DNA of 7,217 nt from assembly GCA_002387005.1 (NCBI GenBank), contig DGKN01000146.1, positions 2,621-9,837 of the forward strand, in the 5' to 3' direction. The position numbers and the translations under genes are program-made. Source of the DNA: Propionibacteriaceae bacterium UBA4569 (GTDB taxonomy: Bacteria; Actinomycetota; Actinomycetes; Propionibacteriales; Propionibacteriaceae). A model generated the notes under the pieces. The model was not told where the DNA came from, made no database searches, and worked only from the letters and a program-made list of their open reading frames with translations. This document shows positions 1-5,610 of the stretch, in pieces; positions within the stretch are counted from its first letter, which is position 1, and every line of letters begins with the position of its first letter.

Positions 1-35
1 TGGTTGGGCGTTGTGGTTGGGCGTTGTGGTTGGGC
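1..35. repeat. 13-bp G/T-rich tandem repeat, about 2.7 copies
   Basis: The unit TGGTTGGGCGTTG occurs at 1-13 and identically at 14-26, followed by a partial copy of 9 bases at 27-35. It lies 9 bases beyond the stop codon of the minus-strand exonuclease and may continue to the left of the window. The unit length is not a multiple of three and no convincing gene covers it, so it looks intergenic. The plus strand carries repeated GGTTGGG blocks, which could form a two-tetrad G-quadruplex; that is an inference. Confidence 0.8.
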
Positions 36-44
36 TCGTGGGTG

Positions 45-1022
45 TCAGCTGACCTTGGCCAGGGCAGCCAGGATCCGTTCCATCGAGCTGCCCAGACCGT
101 GCTGCTCGGCCAACCGTGCACAGGCGTCAACGTCGACCCGATCGCTGCCCACGCGCAGGTCCAGCCCACCAACGGGCAGGTCCCGGACGACTGCCACGAC
201 CTCCCGGGCTGGGCCCAGGTAGTCGATCGCGGCACCGAGCTTGCTGGCCAGCCCGGGCGACATGCCCGAGGCCGGGTCACCGGCCGCGGCCAGCATGCCC
301 TCGAGATCCCCATAGCGGGCGACCAACTGCGCCGCGGACTTGTCGCCGATGCCCTTCACACCCGGCAGCCCGTCGGAGGGATCGCCGCGCAGCACTGCGA
401 AGTCGACGTACTGCGCGGCATGCACCCCGTACTTGGAGAAGACCCACTCGCCGTCCACCAGGTCGTGCTTCGCGACGCCCTTGCCGATGTAGATGACGCG
501 CGTGTTCCCGTCAGCGAGCTGGAAGAGGTCCCGGTCACCAGTCACCGCCAGCGCCGGCACCTGCGACTGGCTTGCGAGGGATCCGATCACGTCGTCCGCC
601 TCATAGCCGTCCACGCCAACGATGGGAATGCCCACCGCCGTCAGCACCTCGCGGATGATCAGCACCTGCGGCGCCAGTCCGTCGGGGGACTCCTCGGCCA
701 GGCCACCGGTCGCGGCCAGCGCACCGGCGCCCACGAGTCCCAGCTGCGCGGCCTGCTCATCACCAGCACCACCATCGGCGACGCGGTGGGTCTTGTAGGT
801 CGGCACCAGTTCCACCCGCCAGGCCGGACGCCAGTCGTTGTCCCAGGCGCAGGCCAACCGATTGGGCTGGTACTGCTCGACCAGACGGGCGATCGAATCC
901 AGCAACCCACGCACCGCATTCACCGGACGTCCATCCGGCGAAGTCATCGACGAGGGCAAACCGTAGAAAGAACGGAAATACATGGATGCTGTGTCAAAAA
1001 TCATGAGCTGATCGCCATTCAC
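45..1022 (-). CDS. 5'-3' exonuclease / flap endonuclease (PIN/FEN family, stand-alone)
   Basis: This is a stand-alone relative of the 5'-nuclease domain of DNA polymerase I. By homology it cleaves 5' flaps or digests 5' ends during lagging-strand maturation and repair, in the cytoplasm with divalent metals. Numbering from the GTG at 1022 (325 aa), the PIN core starts MIFDTAS with D10. Further motifs are WDNDW (60-64), GYEADDV (139-145), TGDRDLFQ (161-168) and RGDPSDGLPGVKGIG (212-226), the last leading into the helix-3-turn-helix DNA-binding motif. The acidic metal-site residues appear intact, unlike E. coli ExoIX-type degenerate members. Residues 84-112 are an Ala/Gly-rich insertion near the expected helical arch. 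No polymerase domain follows. Mycobacterial relatives are Rv2090 and FenA. The start is uncertain: TTG at 1028, GTG at 1022 and ATG at 1004 are in frame and none has a clear ribosome site. GTG gives an N-terminus similar in length to mycobacterial relatives. The gene is divergent from the Lrp-family gene. Confidence 0.93.
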   Translation of the reverse strand: MNGDQLMIFDTASMYFRSFYGLPSSMTSPDGRPVNAVRGLLDSIARLVEQYQPNRLACAWDNDWRPAWRVELVPTYKTHRVADGGAGDEQAAQLGLVGAGALAATGGLAEESPDGLAPQVLIIREVLTAVGIPIVGVDGYEADDVIGSLASQSQVPALAVTGDRDLFQLADGNTRVIYIGKGVAKHDLVDGEWVFSKYGVHAAQYVDFAVLRGDPSDGLPGVKGIGDKSAAQLVARYGDLEGMLAAAGDPASGMSPGLASKLGAAIDYLGPAREVVAVVRDLPVGGLDLRVGSDRVDVDACARLAEQHGLGSSMERILAALAKVS

Positions 1023-1049
1023 CCGCAAATAGTGTCACGATTGGCGTCA
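1009..1049. promoter_or_regulatory. Divergent control region with imperfect inverted repeat (candidate operator)
   Basis: The short space between the divergent exonuclease and Lrp-family genes holds TGATCGCCA (1009-1017) and TGGCGTCA (1042-1049). These are inverted copies of TGACGCCA apart from one extra T in the left arm, with 24 bases between them. A possible plus-strand -10, TAGTGT, lies at 1030-1035. It would place the transcript start only a few bases before the regulator ATG at 1049, where no Shine-Dalgarno is visible. Lrp/AsnC proteins often autoregulate through sites next to their own start, so this is a plausible autoregulatory site. The repeat is short and may be chance. Confidence 0.3.
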
Positions 1050-1495
1050 TGGAAGGCACAGATCACCAGATTCTCGCGCTGCTCGCGCAGGACGGACGGA
1101 TGTCCTACACAGACATCGGACGCGAGACGGGTCTGTCCACCTCTGCAGCCCAGCAGCGCGTGCGACGCCTCGAGCAGCGGGGGATCATCGCCGGTTACCA
1201 GGCCGTGATCGACCCCAATGCGCTTGGCCGCACGCTGACCGCCTTCATCCAGCTCCGCCCGCTCGACCCAGCCGCCGACGAGGCCGTCCCCGAGCACATC
1301 GACGCGATGCCCGAGATCGTCTCCTGCTACTCGGTGGCCGGTGATGCCTCCTACCTGGTCAAGGTGCACGTCTCCGACACCCGCGAGCTCGACATGCTGC
1401 TCACTCGCATCCGCAACCACGCCAATGTCGTGACGGTGACCCAGGTCGTGCTCACCACGCACTTCCAGAACCGGCCGACCCTGCCGACCGAGTGA
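1049..1495 (+). CDS. Lrp/AsnC family transcriptional regulator
   Basis: This is a one-component DNA-binding regulator of the feast/famine family, typically sensing an amino acid or related small molecule through the RAM domain and forming dimers to octamers. The 148-aa length is normal. The N-terminal winged helix-turn-helix spans about 4-55: DHQILALLAQDGR, then TDIGRETGLSTSAAQQRVRRL as turn and recognition helix, then RGIIAGYQAVIDP as wing. The C-terminal RAM/effector domain spans about 62-138 and has the typical core VAGDASYLVKVHV (96-108), then ELDMLLTRI, and ends VVLTTHF. The ATG at 1049 has no obvious ribosome site and may be leaderless. The stop overlaps the lnt start as GTGA (1492-1495), so the two are probably translationally coupled. 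The effector and targets cannot be read from the sequence. Confidence 0.95.
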   Translation: MEGTDHQILALLAQDGRMSYTDIGRETGLSTSAAQQRVRRLEQRGIIAGYQAVIDPNALGRTLTAFIQLRPLDPAADEAVPEHIDAMPEIVSCYSVAGDASYLVKVHVSDTRELDMLLTRIRNHANVVTVTQVVLTTHFQNRPTLPTE

Positions 1496-3102
1496 ACCGC
1501 TTGTCGGCCAGCGGCACCCTGCGCGTGCTGGGTGCGCTCGCGTCCGGGGCACTGTTGGGGGCCTCCTTCCAACCCATCGGCTGGTGGCCATTGGCGCCGC
1601 TCGCGATCGCCGCGCTCACCTGGCTCCTGAGGGGACGCAGCCTTGGCCAGGGCTTCGGTCTGGGCTGGACCTTCGGCCTAGGCCTCGGCTGGGTCGCCAT
1701 CTCCTGGGTGGACGTGCTGGGTGCCTGGATCGCCGTCATCCTTGTCGCCTTCATGGCGCTGTGGCAAGGGATGTTCGGCTGGGGTGCCGCGCTGTTGACC
1801 CGTCCCGGACGCTCACCGTGGTGGCTGCTGCTGGTGCCCGGGCTCTGGTCGCTGGCGGAGTACGGCGCCTCCCGTGTTCCCTTCGGTGGTTTCGGCTGGC
1901 TGCGGCTGGCCTACCCGATGGTCGACTCGCCACTCGCCGGATCCCTGCCCTGGATCGGAATCGGCGGGCTGTCGTTCCTGGTCGCCCTGATCGGCGTCGC
2001 GATCGGTGCGCTGCTGCCGCCCCCTTCGCGTCCCGCGCGTCCACAGGTCCCCGCCGTGGTACTGGCCACATCCGCGGTGGTGGGCATCGTCGCTGCGACC
2101 ATCGCCCGTCCGGTCGAGCTGCCCAGCACGGGCGAGAGCGTGGACGTCGGCATGGTGCAGGGAGATGTCACCGGCACCGCGGGTTCGGAGGCGATGGGCT
2201 ATGCCCGCTCGGTCACCGACAACCACGTCAGCGAGACCGTCGAGCTGATGGCCCGGGCTCGTGCCGGCCTGGACCCGATGCCCGACTTCGTGCTGTGGCC
2301 GGAGAACTCCACCGACATCGACCCCACCCACGACGCGCAGACGGCGAACCTGATCATGGAGGCCAGCCGCACCACCGGGCTGCCGATCTTCGTCGGCGCC
2401 GTGATGCGCGGCCCCGGGGAGGGGGAGCGGCAGACCTCCGGCCTGTGGTGGGGCACCGACGGACGCATCAGCGCCCGCTATGACAAGCGCAACCTGGTGC
2501 CCTTCGGCGAATGGATCCCGCTGCGGGAGCAGCTGTTGCCGGTACTGCCGATCCTGGAACAGGTCGGGGCGCAGTCGGTGCCCGGCACCCGCCCGGGCGT
2601 CATCGACGCCACCCTGGGCGACGGACGCACCATCCGCCTCGGCGACATCATCTGCTTCGAACTTGCGTGGGACCGCACGGTCCGGGAGGCGATGACGGAC
2701 GCGCAACTGGTCGTCGTCCAGTCGAACAACGCCACCTACACCGGCACCGGCCAGCCCTGGCAACAGTTCGCGATCACCCGCTCTCGGGCGATGGAGTCGG
2801 GACGCGAGATCGTCGTCTCGACCACCTCCTCGCTGTCCGGTCTGGTGCACGCGGACGGCTCGGTCACCGGACGAACGGACGAGGCGACCTCGGCCGCACA
2901 AACCTTCAAGGTTCCGCTGCGGACCGGTGCCACCCCCGGCCCACGGGTGGGTCCATGGATCGAGGGTGCGGCCGCCCTGGTGTCCGGGGTGGGCGTGCTG
3001 GTCGCACTCGTGCTGGGACGCATCCGCCGCCACGCCACGGATCCGCGGGAGCCATTGCCGAGGTCGTCGTCCGGTGGTGCCATCTCAGCATCGCGGGTTT
3101 GA
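1492..3102 (+). CDS. lnt: Apolipoprotein N-acyltransferase Lnt
   Basis: Lnt transfers an acyl chain from a phospholipid to the N-terminal cysteine amine of diacylated lipoproteins, the last step after Lgt and LspA, at the outer face of the cytoplasmic membrane. The 536-aa protein has a hydrophobic N-terminal half with several membrane segments (about 12-206), a nitrilase-like domain (about 216-475) and a final membrane segment near 490-510. The catalytic triad matches E. coli E267-K335-C387: E271 in WPENSTD, K332 in YDKRNLVPFGEW and C388 in IICFELAWD. E340 and E389 match E. coli E343 and E389. QSNNATYTGTGQPWQQ (410-425) is the actinobacterial form of the conserved C-terminal region. The start is a GTG overlapping the preceding stop by 4 bases, with no separate ribosome site. 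In M. tuberculosis Lnt is fused to the dolichol/polyprenol-phosphate mannose synthase Ppm1; here no such domain is present. The Arg/Ser-rich tail after 510 is not a recognised domain. Confidence 0.96.
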   Translation: MNRLSASGTLRVLGALASGALLGASFQPIGWWPLAPLAIAALTWLLRGRSLGQGFGLGWTFGLGLGWVAISWVDVLGAWIAVILVAFMALWQGMFGWGAALLTRPGRSPWWLLLVPGLWSLAEYGASRVPFGGFGWLRLAYPMVDSPLAGSLPWIGIGGLSFLVALIGVAIGALLPPPSRPARPQVPAVVLATSAVVGIVAATIARPVELPSTGESVDVGMVQGDVTGTAGSEAMGYARSVTDNHVSETVELMARARAGLDPMPDFVLWPENSTDIDPTHDAQTANLIMEASRTTGLPIFVGAVMRGPGEGERQTSGLWWGTDGRISARYDKRNLVPFGEWIPLREQLLPVLPILEQVGAQSVPGTRPGVIDATLGDGRTIRLGDIICFELAWDRTVREAMTDAQLVVVQSNNATYTGTGQPWQQFAITRSRAMESGREIVVSTTSSLSGLVHADGSVTGRTDEATSAAQTFKVPLRTGATPGPRVGPWIEGAAALVSGVGVLVALVLGRIRRHATDPREPLPRSSSGGAISASRV

Positions 3103-3131
3103 TGGAGCCGCGGACGATCTCGGTGCCCGGG

Positions 3132-3137
3132 TAGAAT
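3132..3137 (+). promoter_or_regulatory. Candidate -10 box of fxsA (leaderless start)
   Basis: TAGAAT fits the actinobacterial TANNNT -10 consensus and ends 7 bases before the fxsA ATG at 3145. The expected transcription start would fall on or within a base or two of the ATG, giving a leaderless mRNA. This agrees with the absence of a Shine-Dalgarno before the ATG. No good -35 is visible at normal spacing. The site lies 30 bases past the lnt stop, so fxsA could be transcribed both from lnt read-through and from this promoter. Confidence 0.5.
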
Positions 3138-3144
3138 TGATCGC

Positions 3145-3690
3145 ATGCCGACCAGCGCTGCTCGTCCCGTCACCCGCCGCAACCAGTGGGCCCTGCCTGT
3201 GCTCGCGGGCATGTTCGTGGGCGTTCCCATCATCGAGGTGCTGCTGCTGATCAAGGTGGGGCATGCTATCGGCGCCTTCCCGACGCTGCTGATTCTGGTG
3301 GCAGAGGCCATCATCGGCGCCTGGTTGATGCGCAAGGAGGGATCCAAGGCATGGCAGGCGCTGCGTGACTCGCTCACGACCGGCCGGATGCCCGCTCGGG
3401 AACTCACCGACGCCGCGCTGGTGCTGGTGGGTGGCTTGTTGCTGATGCTGCCCGGCTTCTTCACCGACGTCATCGGCTTCGTGTTCCTGCTGCCGTTCAC
3501 CCGTCCGCTCGCGCGCTCGATCATTGGCTTCTTCGCCGCCAAGCAGGTGCAGAAGGCCGGTGTGAACATCGACCTGGCGCGCGCCCGCACCCGCCCGGAC
3601 ATGACGGTACCGACCGACATCGTCGAGACCGAGACGAGCGAGCACCGCAACCCCGAGGCAGGTTCTGCGCAGCAGATCGCCCGGGGGTAG
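3145..3690 (+). CDS. fxsA: FxsA family membrane protein
   Basis: This is a small integral membrane protein of the FxsA family. E. coli FxsA, when overproduced, relieves phage T7 exclusion by the F plasmid PifA protein; its normal role is not settled. Membrane segments are about 16-37 (VPIIEVLLLIKVG), 42-62 (LLILVAEAIIGAWLM) and a long hydrophobic stretch 88-118 holding the family signature LLLMLPGFFTDVIGFVFLLP (98-117). A segment near 120-132 may also dip into the membrane. RKEGSKAW (63-70) and the polar C-terminal tail after about 140 are probably cytoplasmic. At 181 aa the length is ordinary. It follows lnt by 42 bases, as in other actinobacteria where fxsA and lnt are close neighbours. The start is supported by a -10 box 7 bases upstream. 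A strong hairpin follows the gene. Confidence 0.93.
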   Translation: MPTSAARPVTRRNQWALPVLAGMFVGVPIIEVLLLIKVGHAIGAFPTLLILVAEAIIGAWLMRKEGSKAWQALRDSLTTGRMPARELTDAALVLVGGLLLMLPGFFTDVIGFVFLLPFTRPLARSIIGFFAAKQVQKAGVNIDLARARTRPDMTVPTDIVETETSEHRNPEAGSAQQIARG

Positions 3691-3759
3691 GGCGCGGCTG
3701 GCCGGAAGGACCCCTCGACAGGCCCGCGAGCGTTCTCGGGTTCAAGCTCGGGGTACGTG

Positions 3760-3789
3760 AAACGGCCCGCCAGTGATGGCGGGCCGTTT
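3760..3789. terminator. Bidirectional intrinsic terminator between fxsA and rbpA
   Basis: AAACGGCCCGCCA (3760-3772) is a perfect inverted match of TGGCGGGCCGTTT (3777-3789), giving a 13-bp stem with a GTGA loop. The GC-rich core is flanked by AAA on one side and TTT on the other, so it works symmetrically. It lies 69 bases past the fxsA stop and 25 bases past the rbpA stop, between convergent genes, as expected for a shared terminator. The plus-strand loop GUGA is of the stable GNRA tetraloop type. The T-run is only three bases, which is usual in high-GC actinobacteria. Confidence 0.88.
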
Positions 3790-3814
3790 GCTCTGTCCAG
3801 ATGCCGGGGGCGAC

Positions 3815-4147
3815 TCAGTTGCTGCCGCGGAGCAGTTCGAGTCGCTCCTCGAAGAGTTCCTCGAGCTCGTCCAGCGAGCGGCGTTCGCGGAGCATGTCCC
3901 AGTGGGTGCGGACGGGCTTGACGTCCTTCTCCTCAGGCTTGGTGCCGTCGCTGCGTCGTCCAACGCGTCCACAGCGTGGGCATTCCCACTCGGCGGGGAG
4001 CTCGGCCTCCTCCGCGAAGACCATGTCGAAATGGTGTCCGGCGTCACAGTCGAAGCCGATGTTCTGACGGGCGGCGAACTCGATACCTTCCTCGTCCTCG
4101 AAGCTCTTGGCGCCGAGGCCCATGCCTCGCAGTGCGCGGTCTGCCAT
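3815..4147 (-). CDS. rbpA: RNA polymerase-binding protein RbpA
   Basis: RbpA is an essential or near-essential actinobacterial transcription factor. It binds RNA polymerase and group 1/2 sigma factors, stabilises the open promoter complex and affects rifampicin tolerance. The protein is 110 aa, close to 111 in M. tuberculosis. It starts MADRALRGMGLGAKSFE, the conserved N-terminal tail. A small core domain (about 26-70) carries C34, H38, C56 and C59 (CDAGHH and CPRCG), which look like a complete zinc site as in Streptomyces RbpA; the M. tuberculosis protein has lost it. A basic linker (KPVR, 77-80) leads to the sigma-interaction domain RTHWDMLRERRSLDELEELF (80-99), the most recognisable part. 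The ATG has an excellent ribosome site, AGGAGGA. Upstream is a SigR-like promoter match. The gene lies 60 bases after the phosphodiesterase gene and converges on fxsA. Confidence 0.97.
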   Translation of the reverse strand: MADRALRGMGLGAKSFEDEEGIEFAARQNIGFDCDAGHHFDMVFAEEAELPAEWECPRCGRVGRRSDGTKPEEKDVKPVRTHWDMLRERRSLDELEELFEERLELLRGSN

Positions 4148-4150
4148 CGT

Positions 4151-4157
4151 TCCTCCT
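4151..4157 (-). promoter_or_regulatory. Strong Shine-Dalgarno of rbpA
   Basis: On the minus strand AGGAGGA sits 3 bases before the ATG at 4147-4145 when counted from its last base (the AGGAGG core is 4 bases away). It is the best ribosome-binding match in the window. It fixes the rbpA start and suggests high translation. Confidence 0.85.
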
Positions 4158-4197
4158 GCTGCGTGTGTCGTCGGGTTCGGCGGGGTTCACGTGCATC

Positions 4198-4224
4198 AAC
4201 GAGCTGGTCAGTTGGTTTGTTCCC
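4198..4224 (-). promoter_or_regulatory. SigR/SigH-type promoter upstream of rbpA
   Basis: Read on the minus strand, GGGAACA (4224-4218) is followed after exactly 16 bases by CGTT (4201-4198). This equals GGGAAC-N18-GTT, the arrangement known for Streptomyces SigR and mycobacterial SigH promoters. Transcription would begin near 4190, leaving a leader of roughly 40 bases before the rbpA ATG at 4147, which has a strong ribosome site. The -35 lies in the last codons of the upstream phosphodiesterase gene and the -10 just past its stop. In S. coelicolor rbpA belongs to the SigR regulon, which makes the match more believable. No SigR or anti-sigma gene is in the window. Confidence 0.62.
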
Positions 4225-5029
4225 CACCATGCCACAGTCCACGCTCCAGCAGGACACCTTTGAGAACATCGATCGCGTCGCTGACCAGCCCATCCACGCC
4301 GAGGTCGATCAGCTGGTGCATCTGCTCACTGTCATTGATCGTCCAGACATGGACGACCTTCCCGCGCCGGTGCGCCGAGTCCAGCAGCCAGGGAGTCAGC
4401 AACCGCACCCGACGACCTCCGACGACGTGGTCCACTGGCATCTGGAAGGCGACACCGGGTGACGCGAGCAGACGGGGGAGCATCGGGACCAAGCCGGTCC
4501 AGGCGATCCCGCGCGGCCCGACGGATGTCGGCACCTGGCGCCCGCTCAAGCGCCGGAAGCGCTCGAGGCTGCTCGGGGTGAAGGAACCGACGCACACCCG
4601 GTCGTGCGCGCGGTGCGCGTCGATGGCGGCCACCAGCGGCTCGATCGCTCCGGGGGCCTTGATGTCGATGTTGATCCGCTGCTCCGGGAAGTGCTCGAAC
4701 ACCTCGTCCAGTGTGGGCACCTGGTCGATGCCAGCGATCCTGGCCTCCCGGACGCCCGCCAGCGGGAGCTCCCGAATCGCCCCCGTGGCGTCGGTCACCC
4801 GGTCCAGAACGTCATCGTGGAAGGCGACCAGATGGCCGTCGGCGGTCGCGTGCACGTCTGTCTCCAGGTAGCGGTAGCCCAGGGACACCGCATTGGCGAA
4901 GGCGTGCAGGGTGTTCTCGCGGCCAAGGTTGCCGCCCAGCAGGGAGCCGCCACGGTGGGCAAGTGGAATGAAGGGCTGGTCGAAGTAGGGGAAGTCACGG
5001 GCGATCACGACGCCAGCGTAGGACGCCAA
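4208..5029 (-). CDS. Glycerophosphodiester phosphodiesterase (GDPD family)
   Basis: This enzyme hydrolyses glycerophosphodiesters (for example deacylated phospholipid headgroups) to sn-glycerol 3-phosphate and an alcohol, or acts on a related phosphodiester. The 273-aa TIM-barrel protein shows the family motifs: LAHRGG with H25 and R26, RENT with E38, ETDVH with E56 and D58, FHDD with catalytic H71, NIDIK (120-124), VWTIND (228-233) and DGLVSD (246-251). H25 and H71 are the expected general acid/base pair and E56/D58 the metal ligands. No signal peptide is seen, so it is probably cytoplasmic. The TTG at 5029 has AGGA five bases upstream and is preferred; a GTG at 5008 is an alternative that would remove 7 residues. 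It begins 21 bases after the membrane-protein gene, suggesting an operon, and its end overlaps the rbpA promoter. The exact substrate cannot be read from sequence. Confidence 0.94.
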   Translation of the reverse strand: MASYAGVVIARDFPYFDQPFIPLAHRGGSLLGGNLGRENTLHAFANAVSLGYRYLETDVHATADGHLVAFHDDVLDRVTDATGAIRELPLAGVREARIAGIDQVPTLDEVFEHFPEQRINIDIKAPGAIEPLVAAIDAHRAHDRVCVGSFTPSSLERFRRLSGRQVPTSVGPRGIAWTGLVPMLPRLLASPGVAFQMPVDHVVGGRRVRLLTPWLLDSAHRRGKVVHVWTINDSEQMHQLIDLGVDGLVSDAIDVLKGVLLERGLWHGGEQTN

Positions 5030-5050
5030 CCGAATCCTGGCGCCGATGAG

Positions 5051-5500
5051 TCAGTCCAGACCCGGCAGGGTCTTCAGCCAGTTCTCCACCACGTCCGGCA
5101 GCCAGGTCGGCACGCCCGCGTACCAGGCGGCCAGGTACCAGGTGATGAGGATGCAGATGATGGTCGCAACGGTGAAGATGCGCTTGTTGCGGGGGGACAT
5201 GGCCTTGAAACGCTCGAACCAGCGGCCGAAGACGCTGAGCAGCCGATGCGCCCACTCGAACTCCGAGGCCCACACCGCAAGCCCCATCAGGAACAGCGGG
5301 ATGCCGCCCGGGCCGGGCAGACAGCCCGTCAGCGCGGCGGCGACCATCAGCACGAGGCCGACGACGCCCACCACGATCCGATACCAGAACAGGGCGACGG
5401 AATTGGCTCGGATCCTGGCGCGCCAGGCCCACCGGTCGCCATCGCCCGCACTACGCAGCACGTGGCCCGGTTCCCGCTCGTCGTCCAGCAGTTCGGCCAT
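5051..5500 (-). CDS. PGPGW-family (TIGR02611-like) transmembrane protein
   Basis: This is a small membrane protein of unknown function, 149 aa, typical of an actinobacterial family with a PGPGW motif. Predicted membrane segments are about 36-58 (YRIVVGVVGLVLMVAAALTG), 66-80 (IPLFLMGLAVWAS) and 107-128 (RIFTVATIICILITWYLAAW). The family motif lies between the first two segments at 61-66 as LPGPGG, so the final Trp is Gly. It is followed by the conserved LAVWASEFEWAHRLL (74-88). The N-terminal 35 residues are charged. FERFKAMSPRNKR (95-107) is basic and probably cytoplasmic. The ATG at 5500 lacks a clear ribosome site. The gene is the first of a minus-strand group with the phosphodiesterase (21-base gap) and is divergent from pdxY. 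No enzymatic residues are evident. Confidence 0.85.
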   Translation of the reverse strand: MAELLDDEREPGHVLRSAGDGDRWAWRARIRANSVALFWYRIVVGVVGLVLMVAAALTGCLPGPGGIPLFLMGLAVWASEFEWAHRLLSVFGRWFERFKAMSPRNKRIFTVATIICILITWYLAAWYAGVPTWLPDVVENWLKTLPGLD

Positions 5501-5599
5501 GGGACCAAGGATGACAGAACACCGGAATGATCAGCAGTTCAGGCGCACGCGGCCCTCACGCCGTGCAGGAGCTGGACGCGATGAGAGCGTCGCATCCCC

Positions 5600-5606
5600 A
5601 AGGGAG
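5600..5606 (+). promoter_or_regulatory. Shine-Dalgarno that decides the pdxY start
   Basis: AAGGGAG ends 4 bases before the ATG at 5611. The two upstream in-frame ATGs (5527 and 5581) were compared: the 5527 ATG has no purine-rich site before it, and the 5581 ATG has only GGAG about 6 bases away and would add 10 residues foreign to the family. The 5611 start gives exactly the family length. Confidence 0.65.
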
Positions 5607-5610
5607 CAGA

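Noticed and set aside
24..1208. Long open plus-strand frame opposite the exonuclease
   Set aside because: It is a high-GC antisense frame: the translation is rich in His, Arg and Gln with no domain, and the minus strand encodes a clear nuclease.
1813..3033. Long open minus-strand frame opposite lnt
   Set aside because: Composition is rich in Gly, Arg, His and Gln with no recognisable motif, while the plus-strand frame carries the full Lnt triad.
3723..3740. Possible small hairpin, CCCGCGAG against CTCGGG, after fxsA
   Set aside because: The pairing needs a two-base bulge and is weak next to the perfect hairpin 20 bases further on.
3962..3987. A second SigR-like pair on the minus strand, GGGAAT and GTT, inside rbpA
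   Set aside because: The spacer is 17 rather than 18 bases, the site lies in the codons of the conserved CPRCG zinc motif, and no gene starts downstream. It shows that near-matches arise by chance.
4604..5530. Long open plus-strand frame across the phosphodiesterase and membrane-protein genes
   Set aside because: It runs antisense through two recognisable genes and their gap, and has no family features of its own.
5527..5610. N-terminal extension of pdxY by 28 codons
   Set aside because: It has no ribosome site at 5527, unlike the ATG at 5611, and the residues do not resemble the family. The 5611 start gives the 287-aa family length.
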